A stretch of DNA of 64,000 nucleotides. Origin: Episyrphus balteatus (Eukaryota > Arthropoda > Insecta > Diptera > Syrphidae). A program made the translations under genes and the position numbers. Numbering within the stretch: the stretch's first letter is position 1; every line of letters begins with the position of its first letter. The notes beneath the pieces are model-generated. The model was not told where the DNA came from. It saw nothing but the letters and a program-made list of their open reading frames with translations, and did not search any database. The stretch spans positions 31,811,136 through 31,875,135 of the forward strand of contig NC_079134.1 of NCBI RefSeq assembly GCF_945859705.1, read 5' to 3'. Positions 49,115 through 59,654 of the stretch are shown here, in pieces.

Positions 49115-52100
49115 CACTACCCCGCCAGGCACTACCATTACTAATGGTACTGATCCTGGACCGAGTAGCAATGCTCGGGTCAGAGCTAGACGGATTCCGG
49201 GGGCTAGCAAAGTAATGCCACAGATTATACAAAATCTGAGAGTTGCGAGTTGGAACGTTGGGAGTATGACAGGTCGAAGCTTCGAGCTGGAAGAGATGAT
49301 GATAAGAAGGCGAGTAGACATCTTGTGTGTCCAAGAAACGAAATGGCGTAACACGGGAAATAGGGCCCGTTTCTTGGATACAAGGACAAAAAATTACAAG
49401 ATGTTCTACTATGGAACGGAAAAGGGTAAGAACGGAATCGGAATCATCCTTGCAAAAGACCTCTTAGGCAGCATATTGTCCATTTCGAAATTCAGTGACC
49501 GTTTGATGTCCCTTAAATTGGTGATTAAAGGAAAGTTGTGGAATATTGTCACTGCATATGCTCCCCAAATTGGATGTGAGCAGGTGGAAAAAGATGCATT
49601 TTGGCTAGATTTTCACAACCTACTTAAGGACATCCCAAAGGAAGAGTTTTTGTTCGTGGGCGGAGATTTAAATGGACATGTCGGGAAAACAAACGAAGAC
49701 TATGAAGATTGCCATGGAGGCCTCGGATACGGCATCAGGAACTCTCCTGGTGAAGACATCCTGAGCTCGTGCAAAACATATGGTCTTATCGTACTTAATA
49801 CCATGTTCATCAAACAAAGCCGACACCTGGTCACTTACAGCAGTGGTGGAAATGAGACTCAGATTGATTACCATTTGGTATCTAGTTTCATGAAACCTCG
49901 GGTCAAGGATTGTAAAGTGATACTGGGAGAAGCGATCGCCCACCAACACCGTCTCCTACTGACAGAATTTTTTATGGAGACAGTGAACGACAACAAAAAG
50001 ACAAAGACTTTTGGGAAGATCAAATGGTATGATCTGGATAAGGAAAAAGGCGAAGCTTTTATTTCGAATATGCAAAACTATCTGTATAACAACACCAATA
50101 TATTTCGAAATGAAGAGAGTACAGCACAAAGTATGTGGGACCTCCTACAGCGAACTTGCATAGAAAAAGCCAAAACACTGTTAGGGGTTTCAAAAGGACA
50201 CAACCAACAAGGCAAAGAAACATGGTGGTGGAATGATGAAGCTAAAGCAGTTGTAAGTAAAAAGAAAATGGCTTTCAAAGCTTGGTCGAAGTGCCCCTCT
50301 AATAATACAGAGCAAAAGTCACGCCTCGAAGTGGAATACAGAAACTGCAAGAAAGAAGCGAAGAAGATATGTGCCCAAATTCAAGCCAAGAATACGGAAG
50401 ACCTGTATCGGGAGCTAGATGAAATTTCTTCCCCGACTGCTGGTGCTATTCAAGAGCTACGACAAAACGTGAATAAGGGCGCAACCATCTTCAAAATAGC
50501 CGCTCAAAGAAGAAGAAATGCTCAGGAGATCTGTTCGCCAAAGTTTATTAACAATGCTCAAGGCCAACTACTTGTGGAAAACGAAGAAATCCTCCACAGG
50601 TGGCGACAGTATTGTGACGAACTTCTAAATGAACAATTTCCAAGGCTACACTTTCCAATAGCTTCACCTAACTTAAGCGAAGTATCCGATGTCACAGTCG
50701 AAGAAGTTAGTGAGGCTGTAAAATACTCCAAAAAGGGAAAAGCTGTTGGGCCAGACGAAATACCCTCAGAGTTTTGGAAAAAGATGGGAGACATCGGGTC
50801 TAGATGGCTCATGGTTCTTGTTTCCAAGCTTATACGAGGTGATCGAATGCCTAATCAATGGAGGGAAAGTTATCTTCTTCCAATATACAAAGGGAAGGGT
50901 GATACTCGAAGCTGTGATAATTACCGTTCGATTAAGCTGATGTCACACACCATGAAGATCGTTGAGCGAGTCTTGGGTAGCCGACTGCGAAAAATAATAA
51001 GGCTATCTGATGACCAGTGCGGGTTTGTTGCGGTTAAATCAACCACAGATGCAATCCAGAGTATCAGAATCATTATGGAAAAACATCGAGATTCCTTGGA
51101 GGATTTGCATGTGGTATTGGTTGATTTTGAAAAAGCATTCGATCGACAACCACGAGATCTGATATGGGTGGCCCTCAGACAACGAGGAGTTCCGGAAACC
51201 TATGTGCGGATAATTATGGACATGTATGATGGAGCAGTTACTAAAGTAAGATGTGCAGCTGGAGTCACCGAAGAATTCGAAATCACAGTAGGTGTACACC
51301 AGGGAAGCGTCTTGAGTCCTCTGCTCTTTATTACCGTTCTTGATTCCCTGCTTCAAGGCAAAGTGACGGACCCAAAAGTGCATCAGTTATTCTTTGCTGA
51401 CGATGGAGCCATCATAAGTGAAGACCCGATATCCCTGCAACGAGCACTTGATGTATGGGTGGATGTTCTAGAAGGTAGTGGGTACCGCATAAGCGCGAAA
51501 AAGACAGAATACCTATGCTGCCCATTTTCTGATCCACACAGGCCTATTCCTGACATTTATTTGAATGGTGTAGTGCTTCCCAAGTGTGAAAAGTTTAAAT
51601 ATCTGGGGTCTATGATAAATAACGAAGGTACTTGTGATGACGATATCAATCATCGCGTAAGCGTAGGGTGGATGAAGTGGCGGGAAAATTCTGCTATCTT
51701 CTGTGATCGAAAAATGCCCCCTAAGCTGAAAGGAAGGCTCTACACCGCAGTTGTGCGTCCAGCACTCACATACGGTTCACAATGTTGGACAATGTACAAA
51801 AAGTATGAGAGTAAGTTAACGGCAGCTGAGATGAAGATGCTTCGCATGACAGCAGGAGTAACAAAGCTTGATAGAATTAGAAGTACGAAGATCCGAGGAA
51901 GCCTTCATGTTAAAAATACCATCTCCCAAAAAATTGAACACGACCGACTCAGTTGGTATTGCCATGTTCAAAGGAGAGATCCTGAGAACCCCGTCAAAAA
52001 AGCAATATCATATAACGTTCCAACACGAAATAAAAAGAAAGGTAGGCCTAAAAACTCCTGGTACAAGCAAATGCAAAAACACCAGCATTCAGTTGGCCTC

Positions 52101-52181
52101 AGAAACGGAACAATACAAAACCGGGAGGCTTGCCGCCGATTTCTGAGGTCAACCCGGCGAACCCCACAGGCGGATCACTAG
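49089..52181 (+). CDS. RTE endonuclease-reverse transcriptase
   Basis: 1030 aa. An AP-type endonuclease occupies about residues 48-295, with SWNV (N56), CVQET (E83), GGDLNGHVG (D193, N195), QIDYH (D260) and HQHR (H285/H287), so all catalytic positions are present. The reverse transcriptase occupies about 545-850, with KAVGPDEIPSEFW, VDFEKAFDR (679-687), GVHQGSVLSP and FFADDGA (FADD 769-772). The C-terminal part has a GRPKNSW motif near 985. The protein would nick target DNA and copy its RNA there by target-primed reverse transcription. There is no frameshift or stop. The start at 49089 is the first ATG of the frame in the leader; an alternative is initiation by coupling from the small upstream frame. 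Confidence 0.93.
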   Translation: MEVLVQRNDTTPPGTTITNGTDPGPSSNARVRARRIPGASKVMPQIIQNLRVASWNVGSMTGRSFELEEMMIRRRVDILCVQETKWRNTGNRARFLDTRTKNYKMFYYGTEKGKNGIGIILAKDLLGSILSISKFSDRLMSLKLVIKGKLWNIVTAYAPQIGCEQVEKDAFWLDFHNLLKDIPKEEFLFVGGDLNGHVGKTNEDYEDCHGGLGYGIRNSPGEDILSSCKTYGLIVLNTMFIKQSRHLVTYSSGGNETQIDYHLVSSFMKPRVKDCKVILGEAIAHQHRLLLTEFFMETVNDNKKTKTFGKIKWYDLDKEKGEAFISNMQNYLYNNTNIFRNEESTAQSMWDLLQRTCIEKAKTLLGVSKGHNQQGKETWWWNDEAKAVVSKKKMAFKAWSKCPSNNTEQKSRLEVEYRNCKKEAKKICAQIQAKNTEDLYRELDEISSPTAGAIQELRQNVNKGATIFKIAAQRRRNAQEICSPKFINNAQGQLLVENEEILHRWRQYCDELLNEQFPRLHFPIASPNLSEVSDVTVEEVSEAVKYSKKGKAVGPDEIPSEFWKKMGDIGSRWLMVLVSKLIRGDRMPNQWRESYLLPIYKGKGDTRSCDNYRSIKLMSHTMKIVERVLGSRLRKIIRLSDDQCGFVAVKSTTDAIQSIRIIMEKHRDSLEDLHVVLVDFEKAFDRQPRDLIWVALRQRGVPETYVRIIMDMYDGAVTKVRCAAGVTEEFEITVGVHQGSVLSPLLFITVLDSLLQGKVTDPKVHQLFFADDGAIISEDPISLQRALDVWVDVLEGSGYRISAKKTEYLCCPFSDPHRPIPDIYLNGVVLPKCEKFKYLGSMINNEGTCDDDINHRVSVGWMKWRENSAIFCDRKMPPKLKGRLYTAVVRPALTYGSQCWTMYKKYESKLTAAEMKMLRMTAGVTKLDRIRSTKIRGSLHVKNTISQKIEHDRLSWYCHVQRRDPENPVKKAISYNVPTRNKKKGRPKNSWYKQMQKHQHSVGLRNGTIQNREACRRFLRSTRRTPQADH

Positions 52182-53074
52182 TGTGAAGCAGTAACGTGGG
52201 AAGGTTATGATCCCCTCGACATCGAGATCATAACAGCGCCGAGAAAAAAAAAAAAAAAAAAGGAAGAAGAAGTAGGGAAAGAGCCGGCATGGAGGCCAAA
52301 TGTTAGTTAAATGAAATTTTGTTTTATTTTACTTGACTTTTTTGAGAAAAACTAAAAATGCAGTTTTACTGCACTTAATTTGAATATTACGTATGCAAAA
52401 TTTAATCAAAATCATTAAAGGCCATTTTTGAAAAAATTGCAATAACTCCATAATGATGTACGGGAAGAGCCGACATCCGCGATTTAAAAAAATGTAAAGA
52501 CCATAAATTTCCACTATCCGTATTTTTTGAGAAAAACTAAAAACGCAGTTATGTTAGAACTATATACAGCATTACGTGTGTTAATCAAAATTGTTAGAGC
52601 CGTTTTCGAGAAAGTTGCAATAACTCGAAAATTTTGTATGGGAGCTATACGTTCTAAGCGAGATATTAAAAAAACAAAACAAAAAAAAAACAACCTTGGA
52701 AATTACGAAAAAAACATCCATACCAAATTTCAAGAAAATCCGTCTACCCATTTAGGCTGTAGCTACTTGTACAGATGGACGCACGGACGCACCGACACAC
52801 CGACGCACAGACAGACGGACGTCATGACGAAACCCACTTTTTTGGACTTCTCCATCATCGTAATGTTGGTTTTGATTAAAACCTCGAATTTTTTTTTTGA
52901 CACGAAACCAATACTTGCCCTATAGAGCAAGTAAAAAAAACATTCATTTTTTTTAAATCAAATTTTTGAAAATCTTAAATTTTGCTTTTAGGTCTTGAAA
53001 AATATTTGCAACATATCAACTCTATTGAAGTTTAAAAAAAAAGACTTTTGACAAATCGCTTTAATTATTTGGAT

Positions 53075-53312
53075 TTTTACTTGCTCTAGGTATAGGTACG
53101 GTAACCATATCCGTCCCGGTTTACCCGGGACTGTCCCGTATTTCTATAGCTTGTCCCTAATTTTTATTTAAGAAACCCGGGACGTAGAAGTGTCCCGTAC
53201 TTTGTAATTTGTCCCGTGATTGTCCTGTATTTGCAAATTCCCTGATTTTTTTTATTCAAAATTTTAATAACTTTGTAAGGAAAACAAGAAAACAGTGGTT
53301 GGAAAATAAAAG
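53075..53312 (+). mobile_element. Left part of a second hAT-like MITE next to an R1 end
   Basis: TTTACTTGCTCTAGGTATAG at 53077 is an inverted R1 end. At 53097 TACGGTAACCAT begins sequence matching 23709 onward, including CCCGGGACTGTCCCGTATTT and ACAAGAAAACAGTGG. The match stops near 53312 and no right terminus was found, so the copy is truncated. Confidence 0.65.
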
Positions 53313-53347
53313 TTTTTCTTATTTTCCGGATAAAAGCATTACAAATG

Positions 53348-53461
53348 TCAGAATAATTCTATTAGCCTTCGTTCTTGAAATATTACCTTTATAAAATGCA
53401 AAAAAAGGTTTTTTTTATAACGGTAATATTTCAAGAACGGAGGCTAATAGAATTTTTCTGA
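53348..53461. ncRNA. Near-perfect hairpin, foldback or small-RNA precursor-like
   Basis: Arms of 49 nt (53348-53396, 53413-53461) pair with three mismatches around a 16-nt loop. Both arms carry TTCTATTAGCCT, then GTTCTTGAAATATTACC, in inverted orientation. Pairing is too regular for most miRNA precursors, so a young foldback or endo-siRNA hairpin is equally possible. Confidence 0.4.
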
Positions 53462-56079
53462 TTGCGACAGGTTACGGACAAAAAATTAAAATAAGTCATG
53501 TATTGTCTTTTACGAGAAATTCAGACATAAAGAAAACGATTCTAGGACAAGTAGGTACCTACCGTTAACAATGGTTCAAAAAATGTTTTTTTTTTTTATT
53601 TGTGAGAATCGACCTTACTTACCATATTACTTCAATTTTTTTAATCTTAAACGTTAGAGTTGTTTTTAGGAAAAGAGCCTATTTGGGAAAGTATCACTTG
53701 CTCTTAGACGACACATTTATTTAAATATCTTTCATCTAGACGCAAAATCTATATTTTATAATTAAAAGTTAAAAAATTAAATTAAAAATAAGTTTAAAAT
53801 CTTTAAATTACGACTGCTAGCTATTGAAATAACAATAATAGGTAAATGTAAATAAATTCTTGGTATGTATCTTTGAATTTGACTGATTTTTATAACTAGC
53901 TCAATAAATGTTGCTTTGAATTTCATGAAAAGTAAAACAATGACTCCTAAAAGTATGCTGTAATTATATTCTCTTTTAGTAAAATCACAAAACAAATGTA
54001 CACTCGGGCGTATAAGCGCTTTTTATGAATTTTATTTTTTAATTTTGTTTGTTCACGTTTGTTCAATTTGATAAAATATTGTTTTATTGAATTAACTTTG
54101 CAATTGCCAATGCAATTTCTTGTTTTAAGTGATTTATCACCTTGCCATAACACTTTAATTAATTATTACATTTAGAGTTATTTAAGATGCAGCTTATTTC
54201 TAATCAATATCAGCTACCGATTATGTTTATTTATACCTATAAGCAAGTGTGTAAAACTCCGTCATTGTCTTAATGTTTCAGTCTTATTATTAATTTTTTT
54301 TTTTGGGAAAGTGTCACTTGGCAAATCCATATCAGAATAAATTCAATGTTTCAACATCTATGATTGAATTCAAATTGCGAAGAAGATTGTTTCGTTGGGA
54401 TTTCGTTGTGTGCGAAATCCTGTTCTTCTATATCTCCGATTTCGCGCTAGAGGCTGAAGCGTGCTGTCGTCGTCATCGTCGTCGGTCGTTGTCGTTATTT
54501 TGTCACTAGAATAGTACGTGCAGAATGGTAGTGTACCTACTGTAGTAGTCAAGTGATTCTCTATAGTAATAGAAGGATTTTACGGCATTTCACATCTTCT
54601 GTGTTTTTTTTTTCTTCGTCTTATTTATTTTTTTTTTTGCTGTTTTTGGAAAATAAGATCGTGATGTCCTAGTTGGGTTATCAGATTCGTTTGTTGAGAG
54701 ATGTTAAGGATTTATATGCATGCTTGGGTATTGTTCCATAGTGTCAAAAGAATTATCTGCAAATGGAAGGGAGAACAAGTTGCATGAATCAAATGTCTCG
54801 TCGTTATCAATGTTACTTTTCTTGTTAAGTATAATTCAAATTCAAGGCACATCCTTATGTTCTGTCAAATGATGTTTTAGTCTTTTGGAAAATGTCAAGT
54901 GCTCTGGATGCGCTGAAGGGCTAGGTCATGAAAATAAGGAATTCTCTGGGGCGAAATTTATTCGTATATTTCTAATAAAGGGAAAGTAAATATATGGACA
55001 CTTATTTGTATGAACGAGCATGTACATTGATTTACAAAAAAGTTAGCTTTATTGATGTTTTTCCTGATGTATTTCATTTTTTTGTTTATAATAACAAAAT
55101 AATAACTTGAAGACGAGCAGATTATTTCGTTGGGACCATTAATTTTAGCACACTTTGTAAATTTTGTATTTGATTACATAATTTTTGTTTGTAAACTTTA
55201 TTCCTTCCTTATTAAATATTCTTTTTAAGATCTTTAATTAATGTTCACTTCATCTTAATTTTTTATTTGGTGTTTCTGGATCAGTGTTTTTGTTTTACTT
55301 ATTCTTTTGTACTCCTCTTTCAAAAGGTATTATCTATTTTGCCTTTTATGCGAATCAAATGTTTTTTGCTTTGGGTTTTCATGCCAGTATGGGTTCAATT
55401 ATAAGTGTATTCCCGACTGCGAGGAATCGATAAAAAAGTAAAACTCGTTTTTTCTGCTTATCTTCAAGTTAGGTTATTTTTCAAAAAAAATTTTAAAATA
55501 ATACAAAACAGAAAAAAATAATTTTTACCTACTAACATTTACTTTTATACAAAGTACCTAATTAAAAAAAATTTTGAATTTAATTGAATAGAATTTACTT
55601 TATTTATTTTAAAACTCATATTTTTGAAAATAGTTTTTTTTTTAAATTTTAGTTTAAGTAGCTAAAAAATGACATTGACCTCCAAGTTAATACAAAGTTT
55701 GTAACGGTTTTTTATACTTTTTTCTAATAATGCTTTTTTATAGAAGAAATCAAAACACATAATGAAGATACATATTTAATTAAATAGTTGATTTTTTAAA
55801 CAAAAGTACAAAAAAAAAGTTTTAACATTAAAAATAGATCTATTCAAGGAAAAAAAAAGAGTGTGTGTACACATGTACACGCGACTGAAGTTATACTTCT
55901 CATTCAGTATTATGTAAATGAATTTCATTTGATATTTTTAATTTCTATTATTCAATTAATTAATCCACACTTCGTTTTTTTACATTTTTATCAAGTGAAC
56001 AATAAATTAATTCTTTCATCCTCCTTGCGTCCATGTAGTTTTCAATTTATTCTGTGAAATTTACTTATGTTGTAATATG
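53462..56079. other. Unassigned AT-rich DNA with R1 scraps
   Basis: An R1-like segment with GTAGGTACCTACCGTTAACA lies near 53551. A CGTCGTCATCGTCGTCGGTC tract lies at about 54468. No gene recognised. Confidence 0.4.
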
Positions 56080-56801
56080 GAACTTGCAGGGTTGCTACAA
56101 AGCTCAAAAGTGAGCTGAGCTCAGCTCACAGCTCAGCTTAAATTTTGAGTACCATGTACCATAACTCAGCTCATTTGAGCTGAAAGTGAGCTAAGCTGAT
56201 GGTTGAGCTGAGCTGAGCTGTTGGGTGAGCTAAGGTAAAGTGATCTTATAGCTGTGATGGGTGAGAGGATACATTGATTTTTATTTGGAAAGTATAATAA
56301 AATATGAAGATATTTTAAACTTTTATAAAACACCATAGCTTAAGATGTTTGGTTCTAGTTATTAATGGAATTATTTTAACACATGGATATTTTTATAAAT
56401 AAAACAGATAATTTTTCGTGATCTTTTCTCTTGGATTTTTTAATAGTAAATATATTTCTATTTTTTTAGTAAAATATTTCTTTTTTTATCATAAAAAAAA
56501 TTTCGGTACAATCCGGTTTTTCGACTTTTTTCAAAATTCCGAGAAAATCGCGTTTGAAAGTTGGGGTAAAATTTTTTTTCGAAAAATCCCTGAATCTTTG
56601 AACGCTCCTGGAAACTAAACCGCTTGAGAGCAATTTTTGGGAGTGATGCCAAATGATAGCTTGTGTCATGGGCCTACGCTTTGCACATTGTCAGATTTAA
56701 AAAAAATCGCCTTCCATGTTAAACCGCCACATCATGCCTATTTTTTCAGAATCGTGCCTATTTTTTTTTTACTTTTAAATTCTCCCGGTTTGAGAACGCG
56801 T

Positions 56802-57771
56802 TAGAGATGGGTAGTTCCGGAGCCAAATAGTTCCTGGAACTAGTTCCTCACTCGGAACTAGTTCCACTCGTTCCACAAAATTAATTTAAACAGTTCCATC
56901 GTTCCGACACAGCCACACACAAAAGAAAGAAAGAAGAAGAGGAACAAGAAACAAAACGAAAGGGAACATGTCTCTGACTCTGTTTGAAATACACAATACA
57001 CACACGCATGTCATAGAATTCTCATCCAAAGCCAACACACATGGATGCGAACGAGTTGAGCGTCAAAAATTCACAAACCAAAACCACAAAAACACTCTTA
57101 TGAATCATGCTCATGGACATGGAACTACATTAATAGTTCCAGTTTCATGTCTTCCATCAGGAAAAAATTCTTGATAGTTCCGCGGAACTAGTTCCAGGAA
57201 CTAGAAGGAAAAAATATTCAATATCATACTATTTCTTTTTTTGGTGCATTTTCCTAAAAAAAACTCAAATTCTTGATAGTTCCGCGGAACTAGTTCCAGG
57301 AACTAGAAGGAAAAAATATTCAATTTCATACTATTTCTTTTTTTGGTGCATTTTCCTAAAAAAAAAACTCAAATTCTTGATAGTTCCGCGGAACTAGTTC
57401 CAGGAACTAGAAGGAAAAAATATTCAATTTCATACTATTTCTTTTTTTGGTGCATTTTCCTAAAAAAAAAACTCAAATTCTTGATAGTTCCGCGGAACTA
57501 GTTCCAGGAACTAGAAGGGAAAAATATTCAATTCCATACTAATTCTTTTTTTGATACATTTTCCTGAAAAAAAAACTCAAATTATTGATAGTTCCGTGGA
57601 ACTAGAAGGAAAAAATATTCAATATCATACTATTTCTTTTTTTGGTGCATTTTCCTGAAAAAAACTCAAATTCTTGATAGTTCCGCGGAACTAGTTCCAG
57701 GAACTAGTTCCGACCGAAAAAAGAACCGTTCCATGTTCGTTCCGGCTTTGGAACTGTTTTGCGCATCTCTA
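56802..57771. mobile_element. Inner hAT-like element with 8-bp target duplication
   Basis: Perfect duplication GAACGCGT (56794-56801, 57772-57779). The termini are TAGAGATGGG and GCGCATCTCTA, of hAT type. It is rich in GTTCC/GGAAC motifs and contains an internal tandem array of about 104-bp units. No transposase. It is nested in 56088-57990. Confidence 0.8.
57171..57720 (+). repeat. Tandem array, about 104-bp unit, six copies
   Basis: TTGATAGTTCCGCGGAAC recurs at 57171, 57273, 57377, 57481, 57585 (GTGG variant) and 57674. Spacings are 102, 104, 104, 104 and 89 bp. The short fifth unit lacks a GGAACTAGTTCC block. GTTCCGCGGAAC and GGAACTAGTTCC are perfect palindromes. Confidence 0.9.
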
Positions 57772-57991
57772 GAACGCGTGGACCTACAGGGATGGGAGTT
57801 GTACCCAAATGTAGGTTAGAGTCCCCGCTACCTTTTGGCATCTAAAAATTTTTTTTTCATTTTCTTCAAAATTACGAGATATAGGCGTTGGAAGTTGGGG
57901 CGCTCACTTTCAGCTCAGCTCAAATGAGCTAAGCTATGGTACCTAGATCAAATTTGACCTGAGCTGAAATGTGAGCTTTTTGCAACCCTTG

Positions 57992-58187
57992 CAACTTGCC
58001 ACATGGAAATTACCACATGCAACTTGCCACATGCAACTTGCCACATGCAGCTTGCCACATGCAACTTGCCACACGCAACTTGCCACATGCAACTTGCCAC
58101 ATGCAACTTGCCACATGCAGCTTGCCACATGCAACTTGCCACACGCAACTTGCCACATACAACTTGCCACATGCAACTTGCCACATG
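57992..58187 (+). repeat. 14-bp minisatellite, 14 units
   Basis: The unit is CAACTTGCCACATG. The second unit is degenerate. A CAGCTT variant occurs in units 5 and 10 and an ACACG variant in units 6 and 11, giving a 70-bp higher-order period. Because 14 is not a multiple of three, several frames on both strands stay open by chance; they are not genes. Confidence 0.95.
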
Positions 58188-59170
58188 AAACATGTAACTT
58201 GCAACGTGTTGTGTGTTTTATGTTTGCCGTACTGCGGCGAACTGCATTTTTAAATACTAAAGTACTGCCTACTCTAAAGGTGAAACGACAGCCCTGCTAC
58301 CCAGGGTGATCGTGTCATAATCCCTTTGACATTCTTGTCAAAAAGTAAATTTTCATACTCACCCTCCCATAAGAAGTATAACTTCAAAAATTGTAATAGG
58401 CTGATCTTTGGTACACGGTTTGTTATTGACGTGGTTTTTAATATGTGAAAAGTCCATCGACTAGGCCCGTTTAAAGGGAGCAATAGTCACACGAAATTTT
58501 ATTTTTCAAAACTGTGGATTTTAGATACAAATTATGTTTTACAAATTCGTAGCTTAGTTTATTTTCAAAAAAAAAAAAAAAACATAAAAGCTTTTTTGCA
58601 TCACTCACCGTTTTTTTTTTTGGTTTAGGAATCAACTGCATTAAATGCAAACAATTAAATTTTAAAGATTATTCAAAGCTACCCCCTCTCCTTGCGAAAG
58701 GAAATATTAGCTCCAGCTAATCGCGATGCATAATAGTTTCTTTTTCAAAGATTGCAAACAATATTATTTAAATTAAAATTTTGTATTTGCCCAACAATCT
58801 TCGTCTGTTACATTTTCAAAACTAAATTAATTTGCCATTATTATACATATTTTCGATAACCAATATTTTCGAAAGCTATTTCCCATTTTAAGAATCTTGC
58901 AGAATTTTAACGAGTAGAGTATTATAATACAACTTTAACAATAGATAACAGTTATTACACCATCATAGATTATTACTTTCTATAAGGTGCATACAAAGCT
59001 AAAAGTTTTCTTTTCTTACGAAATCGTTTCTATTTTAGTCTTTGTTTTGCGGTTGCAAGTTTTGTCAAAGTCAATTATTGAAAAATTGATAAAATAAAAC
59101 CATTCGGCTTGAGAACAAAATTGGTAAGCCTTTTAACCTCAATTTAAAACAGGTGTTTGCATTCGAAAAA
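58188..59170. other. Unassigned AT-rich DNA
   Basis: Nothing recognised apart from homopolymer runs near 58567-58582. Confidence 0.4.
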
Positions 59171-59407
59171 AAGTAAAAAAAAAGGTTGTCTATAAAGCCG
59201 AAAACAGGGTGTGTGGTTTTGTTTGAAATTAGTCAATTGAAGAGTTCACTTTTTTCAGACAATCATAATTTACAAGAAAAAGCTAAAAAAAAATGCCTTT
59301 TTAAGAGCTTACAAAAAAAATTATTTAATTTAAAAGCCAAGTATTTCTTCTTAAGAATAAATCCATTTTAAAATTTTTACAATGCGCAAAAAGTATAAAA
59401 ATAATTT

Positions 59408-59654
59408 CTTCTTCTTCTTCCTTTTTCTCGGCGCTGTTATGATCTCGATGTCGAGGGGATCATAACTATCCCACGTAACTGCTTCACACTAGTGATCCGC
59501 CTGTGAGGTTCGCCGGGTTGACCTCAGAAATCGGCGGCAAGCCTCCCGGTTTTGTATTGTTCCATTTCTAAGGCCAACTGAATGCTGGTGGTTTTGCATT
59601 TGCTTGTACCAGGAGTTTTTAGGCCTACCTTTCTTTCTATTTCGAAATAGAAAG
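59408..59654 (-). mobile_element. 5'-truncated RTE copy
   Basis: Minus-strand 3' end of the same family as 48811-52271. The coding tail is at 59489-59650, then the 3' UTR, then a GGAAGAAGAAGAAG tail. It is flanked by the 20-bp duplication AAAAAGTATAAAAATAATTT (59388-59407, 59655-59674). A few bases at the truncated end form the palindrome TTTCTATTTCGAAATAGAAA with the element, suggesting a foldback event at integration. Confidence 0.88.
59489..59650 (-). pseudogene. C-terminal remnant of RTE reverse transcriptase
   Basis: About 50 codons correspond to the last residues of the full-length frame, from KKGRPKNSWYKQMQ to the terminal QADH. Substitutions are few (for example NHQH for KHQH). It lacks the endonuclease and RT and cannot be functional. 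Confidence 0.88.

Larger units (their letters stand above)
48811..52271 (+). mobile_element. Full-length RTE-type non-LTR retrotransposon
   Basis: Flanked by a perfect 17-bp duplication GTAGGGAAAGAGCCGGC (48794-48810, 52272-52288). The order is a 5' leader, a small upstream frame, a 1030-aa endonuclease/RT frame, a short 3' UTR and an A-rich tail ending GGAAGAAGAA. The single long frame with an AP endonuclease, and a short simple-repeat tail, place it with RTE-type elements. The intact frame and perfect duplication indicate a recent insertion. Confidence 0.92.
48672..52936 (+). repeat. Dispersed repeat R1, copy E, split by RTE element
   Basis: The family start GCACGACTGGGGCCGCACGT is at 48681. 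The copy continues to 48793, is split by the RTE insertion, and resumes at 52289. It ends CTATAGAGCAAGTAAAAA at about 52936. It is more diverged than copies A-D. Confidence 0.65.
56088..57990. mobile_element. Outer hAT-like element inserted in a minisatellite
   Basis: The ends AGGGTTGCTACAAAGCTC and the complement AAGGGTTGCAAAAAGCTC are inverted repeats. They are followed inward on both sides by CAGCTCATTTGAGCTGA-type sequence. The flanks GAACTTGC (56080-56087) and CAACTTGC (57992-57999) look like an 8-bp duplication with one mismatch. Both match the 14-bp minisatellite unit to the right, which shows the insertion hit the array. It contains the inner hAT-like element. Confidence 0.65.

Noticed and set aside
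48924..49354. Minus-strand frames of 118-136 codons over the RTE 5' end
   Set aside because: Antisense to the endonuclease start of a clearly coding plus-strand frame.
57943..58309. Several long frames of repeated CNLPHAT-like peptide on both strands
   Set aside because: They arise from the 14-bp minisatellite, which keeps several frames open; no start context or non-repeat domain.
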